The notes: generated from the letters alone by a model not told the origin. Shown: positions 1-8,629, counted from the stretch's first letter. The stretch: 64,000 nt of DNA from CAZSSM01 sp964609385 (GCA_964609385.1 CAZSSM010000037.1:1-64000), one strand, 5' to 3'. A program made the numbers and translations.

Positions 1-548
1 TCGCTCAAATAGGCTATTAGGTGTGTTGGCATCAACCGAATTGTCAAAGAGCAAAGACAACCCCAATGGGCCGTTCACAACCGTGTTGGAAGTGAAGCAG
101 ACCGTCTCAGTGATCCGTCTTGTTTCCAAAGCTGCGACAATGTCGAGCATTGATGCTCGGGGAGTTCAGCTTTGGGATTACCGCTTCGATTCCCTGTCGA
201 ATCCCGACAAGAGCAACATCGATGTGTTGCGACCGTCACCAGCGGCATAGGACATAGTACCAGCCTTCGCTCCGGGGTCAACGACCGGCCTGCGTTTTTC
301 TGAGGTGACCGAGTTGATTGCTTCGCGGACGCCCTGGTTCGGAGATCCGCGCCAGGCGTTACAGAGCAACAGCCGTTTAGGAGGATGGTCCGGACGCGTT
401 GGTCTGCGGGCCGAATTCGGGTCGAACAAGAAGGACGGTCGGTGGCCTTGAGACAAGGCGGTCCCGATCCGGCCATGCCTGGGCAGGGAGCCCGGGTGAA
501 GATCCGTCGGCGACAGTCGTCGGGGGCAGTGCGAAGGAGGGGATACGC
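1..548. other. Left-end stretch without a supportable gene
   Basis: Open frames here are short, overlap one another on both strands and show no recognisable motif. The first 250 bases are clearly AT-richer than what follows. The last 15 bases contain a strong ribosome binding site (AAGGAGG at 534-540) that serves the next gene. No tRNA, inverted-repeat end or attachment site could be recognised. Confidence 0.5.
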
Positions 549-854
549 GTGACCGTATCCGCACCCGTGCAGGCCGATTGGCTCAAGAGCGTCCTGATCG
601 ACCGCGGCTACCTGGCGCGGATCAAGGGCGAGGCGATCAAGGTCTATCTGGTGATGCTGGAAGCCTGCGGCGGCCTGCCCGACCGCAGTGTGACGCTGAG
701 CCTGAGCGAGCTGATGGAGCGGACGGCGCTATCGTGCCCGACGGTCACGGCCAGCCTGAATCGGTTAGAGCGTCTGGGCTTGGTCGTGGCCACCACGCGG
801 TCGCCCGGTCGGGCGCGGACCTATTACGTGGCCGACCCACCGGAACGGGACTGA
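549..854 (+). CDS. Small winged-helix DNA-binding protein
   Basis: A 101-residue protein with a MarR/Rep-like winged-helix arrangement. The motif AIKVYLVMLEA forms the first helix, a SLSELMERT...CPTVTASLNRLERLGLV segment looks like the helix-turn-helix, and SPGRARTYYV resembles the wing. I chose GTG at 549 because AAGGAGG at 534-540 sits 8 bases upstream; an in-frame extension to 399 has no such site and gives low-quality sequence. The next gene carries the same fold with the shared motifs AIKVYLV and SPGRA, so the two are probably ancient paralogues. The job is likely transcriptional or replication control of a mobile element, which is inferred from the fold and the neighbouring ParB-methylase gene. 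Confidence 0.7.
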   Translation: MTVSAPVQADWLKSVLIDRGYLARIKGEAIKVYLVMLEACGGLPDRSVTLSLSELMERTALSCPTVTASLNRLERLGLVVATTRSPGRARTYYVADPPERD

Positions 855-987
855 GCGCGAAGCCGGCTCGACGTCGGGTCGGTATTGGGTGGCGGGGGCA
901 TGGCCCGGGTCTCGGATCTGGGGCGGAAATCGACGGTCGTTCGGCCTCTGGCCGACTTGTCAACCGGATGAGCGGGGACCCGAGGTC

Positions 988-2058
988 ATGGTCGACCAGG
1001 ACCACAATCCAGATCCACCATCACGGTCGCTGTTCTTCCGGGTCGAGCATGACCTGTTGCGGAGCGAGGCGTTCCGCGAACTCGGTGGGTCGGCCATCAA
1101 GGTCTATCTGGTCATCGGGCTCTATTCCGACTTCGGGTCCGACTGGGCCCACCCGAGCATCCGAACGATCTCCCGACAGGCCGGCCTGAGCCGACAGACA
1201 GTTCTGACGGCGATCCGCGAGTTGTGCAACCGGGGGTGGTTGGCGACCCGCAAGTCTCCCGGTCGTGCAACTCAGTACAAGATCGTCCGTCCTGGGCCGG
1301 ATCCCAGAGCGTCGGAGCGGTCGACGAACGGGACCACTGAGGGCCAGCCGAGTCCAAAATCTTTCAGTGAACGCCCCCAAGCTGGTCCAATATTCTTCAA
1401 GGGCCTCCCCGATCCGGTCCAAAAACCCGACCTCCTGGGCGCCCAGGCGTTGGACTCGTTCGGCCCCGACGGTGGGCCGAAACAACAGGAAGATCCAAAG
1501 ACCGATCAGGACAACGAGGAGCCAACAATCCCGATTCCGGGGACTCCGTTCCGTTTGACGGCTGACGGACGGTTGCTTGTTGCTGTGGATTTGCAGGAAC
1601 TCTTGAAGGCGCAAGGTCTCCCTGCACGAACGGCCGCAACGCTGACGGCGCAGCGTGCTCCGGAAGACGTGGCCAAGGTATTGCTCAACGCCTTCTACTT
1701 GCAGAGCACAGGGAAGCTGCAGAACGGTCCCGGCTATATCCGGGCGGGTTTAGAAGACGGATACGAGTTGTTGCCGCAGGTAGCGATGCGTTTGGAAGAC
1801 CGTCGTCGCGAGCTTCGAACGCGACTGGCCGAGCTGGAATCGACCGCGAAGCGTCGACGGCAGCGGGAGCGCGAAGCCTCGGAGGAGGAGGCGATCGGGC
1901 TGGTTTTGGAACGGCTTGGTGCGGAGGAGGTCCGCGAGCTGATCGAACGCGCCTTGGCTTGCCTGCCCGAGCCGATCGTCCGGCACAACCCGACCCTGAG
2001 CAATCCGTTCGTGCGGAGTAAGGTCTACGAGTTGGCCTGCGGCGAGCCGTCCCGCTGA
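988..2058 (+). CDS. Winged-helix protein with coiled-coil tail, replication-initiator-like
   Basis: A 356-residue protein. Residues of about 10-100 form a winged helix (SAIKVYLVIGLYSD, then SIRTISRQAGLSRQTVLTAI, then the wing SPGRATQYKIV). A polar, Pro-rich linker follows, and a charged coiled coil rich in Arg and Glu lies near residues 255-310. ATG at 988 was chosen because the first conserved residues begin shortly after it; frame-open sequence back to 889 looks non-coding. This layout is common among helix-turn-helix proteins of planctomycete plasmids and integrated elements, but no specific family was proven. It converges on the ParB-methylase gene with a 34-base overlap at the 3' ends. 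Confidence 0.7.
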   Translation: MVDQDHNPDPPSRSLFFRVEHDLLRSEAFRELGGSAIKVYLVIGLYSDFGSDWAHPSIRTISRQAGLSRQTVLTAIRELCNRGWLATRKSPGRATQYKIVRPGPDPRASERSTNGTTEGQPSPKSFSERPQAGPIFFKGLPDPVQKPDLLGAQALDSFGPDGGPKQQEDPKTDQDNEEPTIPIPGTPFRLTADGRLLVAVDLQELLKAQGLPARTAATLTAQRAPEDVAKVLLNAFYLQSTGKLQNGPGYIRAGLEDGYELLPQVAMRLEDRRRELRTRLAELESTAKRRRQREREASEEEAIGLVLERLGAEEVRELIERALACLPEPIVRHNPTLSNPFVRSKVYELACGEPSR

Positions 2059-3536
2059 GCGACGGTCACGATCGGCCCGGGTGATCGCAAGAGTTTATCG
2101 TCTATCGGTTTGCGCATGACGATGAGGTCGCGGACGGTGCCGAGCATCCGGTTCTCGCGTCGGGCGTTTTCGACGTGCTGGGGCAGGTATCGGCCGGGCA
2201 TGGGGCAACTGATCCGGCGTTCGGGCACGAAGCCGGCGCGGAGCATGGCCTGATAGCCCAGGAAAACGTGGTCGAGGTATCCCCAGCCGGGGGGGAGGTC
2301 CTTCTCGGTCTGGTTGGCCAGCAGCATCGCGAAGGCGCCGCCGGGTCGGAGCGTGGCGAAGGTGTCTCGGGCCAGCACTTCGAGAAAGGCTGTCCAGTCG
2401 TCCAAGCCGAGCATCTCGACACCGCGCCCGCCGTAGGCCCGCCGGAGCATCGTGTGGTAGGGTGGATCGCAGAAGATCAGCGTACAGCCGCGGGTTTCAC
2501 TGGGATATCCGCTCCTTACGTCATGCTCGCTGATTTCTGGACGCACGGGGGCAACATCATACGCCAAGCATCGCCGGTTCATCGCCTCGCAGACGTCGAG
2601 GGTGACCCCGCCGCCGGCCATGGGGTCAACGACCAACTCGCCGGGCTCGCTGTAGTAGTGGACCGTCTGGGCGACCAGTTGGGCGGGGATGTCGCCGGGA
2701 TGGGGCACGCCGAAGGCGCGGTCGTGGCGGAAGGGCCAATGGTCGTAGGGGGTGGGGCGAAAGACCTCGGGCGTCAGCCGGTCGCGACGGCGGAGGTCCT
2801 TGTAGGCGGCATAGATCGACTTGGTCCCGGCATCGAGGAGGTCCAAGGCCACCTGGGCGCGGACGTCGCCGTCGAGGGCGGCTTTCCAGACGGCACGGGC
2901 TTGGCGATAGAGGTCTTTGCCGCCCAAGCCGATGGCGCGGGCGACGAGTGCGTCGGTCCGGCCCTGAGTGGATCGGATCCGAGGAGCAGTTGTCCGATCG
3001 TCGGAATTCCGACGGTCGGCGGGTTGTTGGGGAGTGCTTCGGTTCTGCCGGAGGTTGGCGGTCTTCCGGTCTCGGGCGGCTTGGGTGTGGAGGTCTTCCA
3101 ACGCGTCGGCCTCGCGCATCATTTGGCGAAAGGTCTTGCGGCGCTGACGGTTATAGTCGAGCACGGCGCGGCGCGATTGGTCCTCTGGGACGGGCGTGCG
3201 GACCAGGCAGGGGACGCGTTCGAGGCCGAGGCGGCGGGCGCAGGCCAGGCGGCGGTGTCCGGAGAGGACGAGGTAGCGGTCGGTATGTCGGGCGTCTCGG
3301 GGGACGACGACCAGAGGGACGAGGATCCCGAGTTCCTGGACGCTCTCGAGCAGCCCATCGCCGCGACTCGGTTGGATTTCGAGGTCGGGATCGCCGTAGA
3401 TGTGGAGGCTGAACGGGTTGGTGTCGAGGGCCTCGACCGGCAGATCGACGATCGGCCCGTCGTCGGGCCGGGTGTTCGGGGTGTCGCTCGTCGCTTGAGC
3501 GATCGGCTTGGCGATGGTCAGGGGCGTGGTAGTCAT
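2025..3536 (-). CDS. ParB-like domain / N4-N6 DNA methylase fusion
   Basis: A 503-residue two-domain protein. Residues of about 30-115 form a ParB/Srx-like nuclease domain, with the signature GHRRLACARRLG at 93-104. A basic Gln/Arg-rich linker follows. The C-terminal half is an adenine or cytosine-N4 methyltransferase: VDPMAGGG at 303-310 is the SAM-binding motif I and CDPPYH at 356-361 is the catalytic motif IV. ATG at 3536 was preferred to a TTG at 3695 because AAGGA lies 10 bases upstream. ParB-methylase fusions are typical of phages, plasmids and conjugative elements, where they modify element or host DNA. No cognate restriction enzyme lies nearby, so it looks like an orphan modification enzyme. 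Confidence 0.85.
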   Translation of the reverse strand: MTTTPLTIAKPIAQATSDTPNTRPDDGPIVDLPVEALDTNPFSLHIYGDPDLEIQPSRGDGLLESVQELGILVPLVVVPRDARHTDRYLVLSGHRRLACARRLGLERVPCLVRTPVPEDQSRRAVLDYNRQRRKTFRQMMREADALEDLHTQAARDRKTANLRQNRSTPQQPADRRNSDDRTTAPRIRSTQGRTDALVARAIGLGGKDLYRQARAVWKAALDGDVRAQVALDLLDAGTKSIYAAYKDLRRRDRLTPEVFRPTPYDHWPFRHDRAFGVPHPGDIPAQLVAQTVHYYSEPGELVVDPMAGGGVTLDVCEAMNRRCLAYDVAPVRPEISEHDVRSGYPSETRGCTLIFCDPPYHTMLRRAYGGRGVEMLGLDDWTAFLEVLARDTFATLRPGGAFAMLLANQTEKDLPPGWGYLDHVFLGYQAMLRAGFVPERRISCPMPGRYLPQHVENARRENRMLGTVRDLIVMRKPIDDKLLRSPGPIVTVAQRDGSPQANS

Positions 3537-3866
3537 GGGGTGCTCGTCCTTGAGCCACGCATGGAAGCGGCCCGCGCTCGGTCCGGTAATGGCGCGTGCG
3601 ATGGCCGGGGACCATACCCGCAATCGTTGAGGTCGTCCATGGAGGGTGTTTGGGGACGGGTTCGCCTTGACGGGGTGGTTGAACTTTTTTCTCAAGAGTC
3701 GGTCGCGGTGCGCCGATTCTCAGGGATGGGCGAGCGTTACCGATCGCGTCGTGTCTCAATCAAATGGGGCGGTTGCGGCGTCGTTGCCGAGAAGGGGCAC
3801 GTGTCCTGTGTGGGGATCTCGTGTCGGACGTCGGGGCGGGTCGAACCGGGCAGGGAGGCCGTTGGG

Positions 3867-4826
3867 ATGTCCTCGATGCGACAGGATCCCTCGCAGCGTC
3901 ATGGTCCAATGGTCGGGCGACTCCGCGCGACGCGGGCACGCGAATCGTGGTGGGCTTCGGCTGGTGAGAAGGCGCGGGCGGGTTCCGAGGCGGTCCGTCG
4001 GGGGACGGGTTTGTCGATCGTGATCCCGGCCAAGAACGAGTCGGCAAGCCTGCCTGGGTTGGTCGAGGAGATCACCTCAGCGTTCCGCCCGCTGGTTCAG
4101 CGCGAGGCGAACGAGGACGAGCACCGGCTCGACTGGTTCGAGATCCTGATCGTCGACGACGGCTCGACCGACGAGACGGTGGCGGTGCTCGGCGACCTGA
4201 TGATGCGATATCCGGAACTCCGGCCCTTGCGGAACGCCAACGGCGGCGGTCAGACGACGGCGCTGGTCTCGGGCTTCTGGGCGGCGCGTGGGCAGTGGAT
4301 CGGGATCCTCGATGCCGACCTACAGAACCCGCCGGCCGAATTGGCGCGGGTCTGGGACGCGACGGCCGGGCATGATGCCGGGCTCGGTTGGCGGATCCGC
4401 CGTGAAGATACGCGGTTCAAGAAGATCATCAGCAAGTGGGCCAACCGGACGCGAAATGCGGTCCTGGGCCAGTCGATCCGCGACACCGGCTGCGCCGTCC
4501 GGATCATGCGCCGCGAGGCGCTGTTGCGGATGCCGATGTTCGACGGCGTCCACCGGTTCTTCGGCCCACTCCTGCTCCGGCAGGGCTGTCGGATCGTCCA
4601 GGTCCCAGTCGAGCACCGCCCGCGCCCGCATGGAAAGTCGCATTACAACATCTGGAACCGGTCGTGGAAGGTGATCATCGACCTGCTTGGCGTCGCCTGG
4701 CTGATGCGGCGTCCGCTGGGCGTCGACGCGGCGCTGTTCGACCCCACCATGGGGCCCGACGCTGCCTCGCAGGCCGAGCCCGCACCGCACGCTGTCGAGA
4801 ACGTCCCCGCCGCCCCCGCGGCGTAA
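3867..4826 (+). CDS. Family 2 glycosyltransferase, polyprenyl-phosphate sugar synthase type
   Basis: A 319-residue GT-A glycosyltransferase resembling dolichyl/undecaprenyl-phosphate mannosyl or glucosyl transferases. Residues 50-60 (SIVIPAKNES) open the fold, VDDGS at 96-100 is the nucleotide-sugar site, and LDADLQNP near 148-155 carries the metal-binding Asp residues. The segment TGCAVRIMRREAL is typical of the DPM1/ArnC/GtrB group. The C-terminal motif SHYNIWNRSWK followed by a hydrophobic stretch fits a membrane-associated end, but the usual pair of transmembrane helices is missing. ATG at 3867 has GGGAGG 9 bases upstream. It probably loads a sugar onto a lipid carrier for envelope glycan; the sugar cannot be told from sequence. 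Confidence 0.85.
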   Translation: MSSMRQDPSQRHGPMVGRLRATRARESWWASAGEKARAGSEAVRRGTGLSIVIPAKNESASLPGLVEEITSAFRPLVQREANEDEHRLDWFEILIVDDGSTDETVAVLGDLMMRYPELRPLRNANGGGQTTALVSGFWAARGQWIGILDADLQNPPAELARVWDATAGHDAGLGWRIRREDTRFKKIISKWANRTRNAVLGQSIRDTGCAVRIMRREALLRMPMFDGVHRFFGPLLLRQGCRIVQVPVEHRPRPHGKSHYNIWNRSWKVIIDLLGVAWLMRRPLGVDAALFDPTMGPDAASQAEPAPHAVENVPAAPAA

Positions 4827-5345
4827 TCGCGGTCGATCGGCCTGTTGTGATATGGACTGTTGCCGGGATCTCGATGGGGCGGGGTCTCGGTTTATGCTGT
4901 TATGAATAGTTGATTCGATGATGCCCGCCATGTGGATGATCGCTCGGAGCGGAAGTCAACCCGCGCCGGTTCGCACCGCGCCGCCGAGCAGGATCGGGCC
5001 GTGGCACCCCAACTCGCGGAACGGCTCCAGGCCACTCCGACGCTTGATCGCTCCCGAGACCCCCTGCGGCAACAGCAGCCACCCGGGATCACGTTCCGGT
5101 TCCACGCGTTGACCAGAATGTCCATCTCCTGATCGAGCAGGTCTCCCCGAACCCGTCTCGATGGTATCGCGCGAGTCCTCCGTGTCGACCTGCCGAGTCG
5201 GAATCGCCATGATTGGTCGGGTGATTTGGGTCGTCATAGATAATATTGGGGATGCTCCGACGAAGGTCCTTTGCCAGACCTGCCTACGCGGCTCACCATG
5301 CGACCGACATCCGACCGAAGTGCATCCTGCTGGAGTTGAGAGTCG
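4827..5345. other. Intergenic stretch, no gene seen
   Basis: About 520 bases between the glycosyltransferase and the FGE-like gene. Overlapping short frames occur on both strands without motifs or consistent codon bias. An AT-richer patch near 4895-4925 and another near 5236-5250 could hold promoters, but no convincing -35/-10 pair was found. Confidence 0.4.
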
Positions 5346-7010
5346 ATGGCTTCGTTGAACGCCAAGAACGTGATCGCCGTTGGGATCGAGATGGCGGCCG
5401 AGAAGATCCCGTTCGTGGGTTGGACGGCCGAGTATCGCAATCGGCTCTGTGCGCGGTATGAGAGCATTGCGTCACGAGAGCGTTTGGAGACGTTGGAGGC
5501 GGGTCAGAGTGATTTGGCTCGGGAGTTCAGCCGGATCAACCTGACGATCCATCGCGAGGTGCAGTCGGCGATCCGGCAGGCGATCGAGACGTTTCGCGCC
5601 GAGTCGACGAGCCCCCAGCAGATCGAGGGGGAGATCCGTGAACTGCAGTCGCTGACGCGGTCGAACTGGCGCCCGGAGCTGTTCGAAGGGTTGCTCGGCG
5701 AGTCGGACCTGCTGGATCGCCTGCGACGCGAGCCGGAGTGGTTCGGCGGGCGGTGCTTGGGGACCGGCGACGAGCCTCGCGAGGGGATGTTCCACATCCT
5801 GTTGGGGGCCGAGGCGGAGTTGCGGCTGATCGAGATGCCGCCGTTCGCGCTGCATGCGCTGGTGGCCCAGGCTCCGGGGGCCTCGGGGGACGACGCGGCG
5901 GCGTTCCTCCACGGTCGCGATGACATCTGGGCGCTGCCGGAGTCATTGTCGGGCGCGGAGGCGAATGGCGGAGCGACCGTCGTCGCGGAGCCGAGTCCTG
6001 TGGAGCCCCCTCGATCCCGACCAACCCCCAAAACCTACGACCCGATCATCGAGATTGTGACGCCTCAAGAGGTAGAGGTCCAGCCGACCCGAGGCACCCC
6101 CGGCACCGACACCTATCGGCTCGCCGACGAAGAGCCTCAAGAGGTAGAGGTCCAGCCGACCCGAGGCACCCGGCCCGTGGCGACGAACCGGCGGTCGACG
6201 TCGAATTTCGAAGGCCAGCGGGCCGGCGACGAGTGGTCGGCCAACAGCTTGAGGATGCCCTTCTGCTGGTGCCCAGCGGGCCGATTCACGATGGGCAGCC
6301 CGGAGGATGAGGAGGGCCGATTTGAAGATGAAGACCAGGTCGAGGTACGCCTATCGCATGGTTTCTGGATCGCGAAGTACCTGGTGACGCAAGACGAGTA
6401 CGCGTCGTTGGTGGGGACCAACCCCAGCTACTTCTCCGCTTCTGGTGGAGGCAAGGGGTCGGTTGCCGGTGAGTCAAGGGGTCGTTTCCCGGTAGAGGAG
6501 GTGTCTTGGGATGATGCGGTGGCCTTTTGTCGCAGATTGACGGATCGGGATCGGGCGAGCGGGGCATTGCCTGCAGATTGGGAGTATCGGTTGCCGACGG
6601 AGGCCCAGTGGGAATACGCCTGCCGCGCGGGGACGACGACGGCCTATTGCTTCGGAGACAAGGCGAGCCGTCTGCTGAACTTCGGTGATGCAGAGCAACT
6701 CGCGGACTATGGGTGGTACGAGGGTCATAGCGGCGGCTGGCCTCATCCTGTGGGTGCGAAACGTGCCAACGCGTGGGGCCTCCATGACGTTCATGGGAAC
6801 GTTTGGGAGTGGTGCCGCGACTGGTTCACCAGCCGTCTTCCTGGGGGGGTGGATCCGGAGGTCACGGCCCAGGCCTCGAACCGGGTGTTCCGGGGCGGTA
6901 GCTGGTACTTCGTCCCCCGGTACTGCCGCGCGGCGTTTCGGAACAACGGCACGCCCGAGTTCCGGTACATCAACCTCGGGTTTCGCCCCGTCGCAGTTCA
7001 AGTCCAGTAA
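5346..7010 (+). CDS. FGE/C-type-lectin-fold protein, candidate DGR variable protein
   Basis: A 554-residue protein. Residues of about 30-95 form a helical, probably coiled-coil module, and 200-300 is a Pro-rich linker with an internal duplication. Residues of about 300-554 form a formylglycine-generating-enzyme/PvdO-type C-type-lectin domain: AGRFTMGSPEDE, YRLPTEAQWEYACRAG, GNVWEWCRDW and the terminal RGGSW...GFRPV. True FGE enzymes have two catalytic Cys in the last motif. Here the first is Phe (GGSWYF) and only the second remains (RYC), so sulfatase-activating activity is unlikely. Between GGSW and GFR, twelve codons of the NNY type sit exactly where DGR targets carry mutated AAY codons. 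A ligand-binding or display role is inferred. Confidence 0.85.
   Translation: MASLNAKNVIAVGIEMAAEKIPFVGWTAEYRNRLCARYESIASRERLETLEAGQSDLAREFSRINLTIHREVQSAIRQAIETFRAESTSPQQIEGEIRELQSLTRSNWRPELFEGLLGESDLLDRLRREPEWFGGRCLGTGDEPREGMFHILLGAEAELRLIEMPPFALHALVAQAPGASGDDAAAFLHGRDDIWALPESLSGAEANGGATVVAEPSPVEPPRSRPTPKTYDPIIEIVTPQEVEVQPTRGTPGTDTYRLADEEPQEVEVQPTRGTRPVATNRRSTSNFEGQRAGDEWSANSLRMPFCWCPAGRFTMGSPEDEEGRFEDEDQVEVRLSHGFWIAKYLVTQDEYASLVGTNPSYFSASGGGKGSVAGESRGRFPVEEVSWDDAVAFCRRLTDRDRASGALPADWEYRLPTEAQWEYACRAGTTTAYCFGDKASRLLNFGDAEQLADYGWYEGHSGGWPHPVGAKRANAWGLHDVHGNVWEWCRDWFTSRLPGGVDPEVTAQASNRVFRGGSWYFVPRYCRAAFRNNGTPEFRYINLGFRPVAVQVQ
6063..6171 (+). repeat. Duplicated 37-base segment in the linker of the FGE-like gene
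   Basis: The same 37 bases, encoding PQEVEVQPTRGT, occur at 6063-6099 and again at 6135-6171, a spacing of 72 bases that keeps the frame. The copies are identical, which suggests a recent tandem duplication in a flexible linker. Confidence 0.85.
6891..6990 (+). other. Candidate DGR variable region (VR)
   Basis: In frame at the 3' end of the FGE-like gene. NNY codons cluster at 6906-6914 (TAC, TTC, GTC), 6921 (TAC), 6936 (TTT), 6942-6950 (AAC, AAC, GGC), 6960 (TTC) and 6966-6974 (TAC, ATC, AAC). All can arise from AAC/AAT by changing only the adenines, while the codons between them (CCC CGG, TGC CGC GCG GCG, CTC GGG TTT CGC) are nearly free of adenine. This is the pattern left by adenine-directed mutagenic retrohoming. 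The template repeat and reverse transcriptase are not in the window. Confidence 0.55.
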
Positions 7011-7371
7011 GTCGAGTCAGTCGCGGAGCTGGGAGACGGAGGTCCCTGGTGCGGCGAAGCGGAGCCGCCGCCCCGGGGGACCGGAGTTCTCGGCGGAGCG
7101 TCGCGGCCAAAACCCGTATAGTGCACGAATGAATATAAGGTCGTGCCGCGTGCACGGTAAGCCGCTTGGTCCCTGGCTCCTGATTTGGCGCACGTATGAA
7201 GCCGATTGGGAGTCGGTCTCGGCCAAGCCACCGGCTGGCGGCGTGTTGGGTTGGCTGGGGACTGCGAGCCCAGCGAAACGGCCCCGGAGACTCACGGGAT
7301 GAGGTTGCCCTCATCGAGGATCTTTGGGTGAGCGTCCTGATGGCGGTCTTCGCCCGGGTCCCGAGATTCTC
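7011..7371. other. Intergenic stretch behind the FGE-like gene with a GC-rich hairpin
   Basis: No gene is supported here. A GC-rich imperfect hairpin lies at 7041-7082: outer arms GGTCCC (7041-7046) and GGGACC (7077-7082), inner arms GCGGC (7051-7055) and GCCGC (7064-7068). It begins 30 bases after the stop codon. It may be a terminator for the gene, or the structured element that often follows a DGR variable region. No run of T follows it. Confidence 0.5.
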
Positions 7372-8430
7372 TTAGGCGGTTTCAGGATCGTCCAGCGCCC
7401 GGCGGAGCGTTGCGAGGAGTTCCTGCCACGACTCGACGTCGAGGATGGTCCCGGCGGCCCGTCGCAAGGCGTCAAGGTCTTCGGAGTTCTCGATCAGGGC
7501 TTGGGTCTCCGGCTCGGCCGCGCCAAAGCGCCGCGTGCCCAAGTCCAACAACATGGCTCGCACCACGGCCAGACCTTCCAGGATTCCCTCTTGTCGTCCT
7601 TCCAGGATTCCCTCTTGCCGTCCCTCTTGGATTCCTTCTTGCCGTCCTTCCAGGATTCCTTCTTGGATCAACATTCTGGCCGTCAGCGAATCGCGCCAAT
7701 CGATCATTATGCGGTTCCTCGCTATTTGTTGATACGCCGCTGCGAAGTGGTCGCGACGCAGACCCAACATCAGGTTGGTCAGGCTCAACAACTCGCGTTC
7801 CTGGACCGGATTTCCCAACGCACGGAGGCGCTGCTGAATTGTATCCAGGGTCTGGGTTAACTGGTCCAGGGTGATGTTGGTCAGGGGCGCCAGCGGCAGC
7901 AACCCGATCGGCCCTTGGAGGAAGTCGTGGACATCCATGGTCCAGAGCCGATAGACCTCATAGGTCAGGCTGATGGTTTCCCTTCCTCCGATAGACGCGG
8001 GCAAATGGACGATGTATCGCCCGCTCAGTTTGGGGTGATCGGCCTCGGGTCTGAGGAGGATGATGGAGGATCGGACGGCCATTTCGTGATGGAGGTGGAG
8101 GGACGCGTTGTAGTTCGTGAGCCTCGCTGGTAGGGAGGCGTCGGTTGTCGATTGGGCCTCGAGATGGACGATCCACGGCTCCTCGGCCTCGACCTTGAAG
8201 AGGAGGTCGACCTGTCGGGTCTGAACCTGTGACAGCTCGGTGTTGATGATCGAGACCGGACCGGTGAGGGGTTCCGAGGAGAAGAGTCGGAGTGCGGCTC
8301 GAGTCTCTCGCTCGAAGATTTGTTTGAACGAGACATCGAACTGCCGGCTCTGTGTCGGGGGTGGCTGGGGTGTTTCGGGCGCCTGGTTCGGGTCGGGTTC
8401 GGTCTCATCGTTCGGGTCCGCTTGGTTCAT
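7372..8430 (-). CDS. Rpn-family (PD-(D/E)XK) recombination-promoting nuclease-like protein
   Basis: A 352-residue protein of the Rpn/transposase_31-like group. After an acidic, Pro-rich N-terminal 28 residues comes SRQFDVSFKQIFERE, then QVDLLFKVEAEEPWIVHLEAQS, where the Asp and the Glu-x-Gln resemble the nuclease core. Residues of about 255-290 are tandem EGRQEGI/LEG units, a common feature of this family. ATG at 8430 has AAGGA 7 bases upstream. E. coli homologues are DNA nucleases that promote RecA-independent recombination and have been linked to phage defence. There is no partner gene and no terminal inverted repeat, so it does not look like an intact transposon. Confidence 0.75.
   Translation of the reverse strand: MNQADPNDETEPDPNQAPETPQPPPTQSRQFDVSFKQIFERETRAALRLFSSEPLTGPVSIINTELSQVQTRQVDLLFKVEAEEPWIVHLEAQSTTDASLPARLTNYNASLHLHHEMAVRSSIILLRPEADHPKLSGRYIVHLPASIGGRETISLTYEVYRLWTMDVHDFLQGPIGLLPLAPLTNITLDQLTQTLDTIQQRLRALGNPVQERELLSLTNLMLGLRRDHFAAAYQQIARNRIMIDWRDSLTARMLIQEGILEGRQEGIQEGRQEGILEGRQEGILEGLAVVRAMLLDLGTRRFGAAEPETQALIENSEDLDALRRAAGTILDVESWQELLATLRRALDDPETA
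7574..7669 (-). repeat. Four tandem 24-base units inside the Rpn-like gene
   Basis: Units begin at 7574, 7598, 7622 and 7646. The first two differ at one base and the last two are more diverged. Each encodes eight residues of the EGRQEGIL type on the minus strand. Because 24 is a multiple of three, copy-number change would keep the frame. Confidence 0.9.
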
Positions 8431-8629
8431 GGGGCGTCCTTCGAATCGGACGACGTTGGCGTGGTCATGGGGAGGAGCTTGCCCGACGAGTCGTCGTTGG
8501 GTGAGGCGCAGCCGATATCGGCGCGGTTTTCTTTCTCCCCGTCATTCCGATCGTTATTGGGGTCGATCAAATTTATCAGCGATCTTTAACCACCGTGTTC
8601 AATTATTGGACAGCCCGCATGCTTGAGGT

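Noticed and set aside
2175..3600. Very long open frame on the plus strand running into the glycosyltransferase
   Set aside because: It lies opposite the ParB-methylase gene, whose motifs are clear. The predicted residues are Gly/Val/Asp-rich with no family features, as expected for the antisense of GC-rich coding DNA. Only the part from 3867 is real.
5346..7010. FGE-like protein as activator of the sulfatase at 54.9 kb
   Set aside because: The first catalytic Cys is Phe, and the terminal motif carries the DGR-like codon pattern, so a binding role is more likely than formylglycine formation.
7011..7371. Search for a DGR template repeat or Avd/reverse transcriptase gene next to the variable region
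   Set aside because: No near-copy of the variable region and no YxDD-containing frame was found here or elsewhere in the window.
7372..8430. Rpn-like gene as an intact transposon
   Set aside because: No terminal inverted repeats, target duplication or partner genes were seen; the family acts as nucleases.
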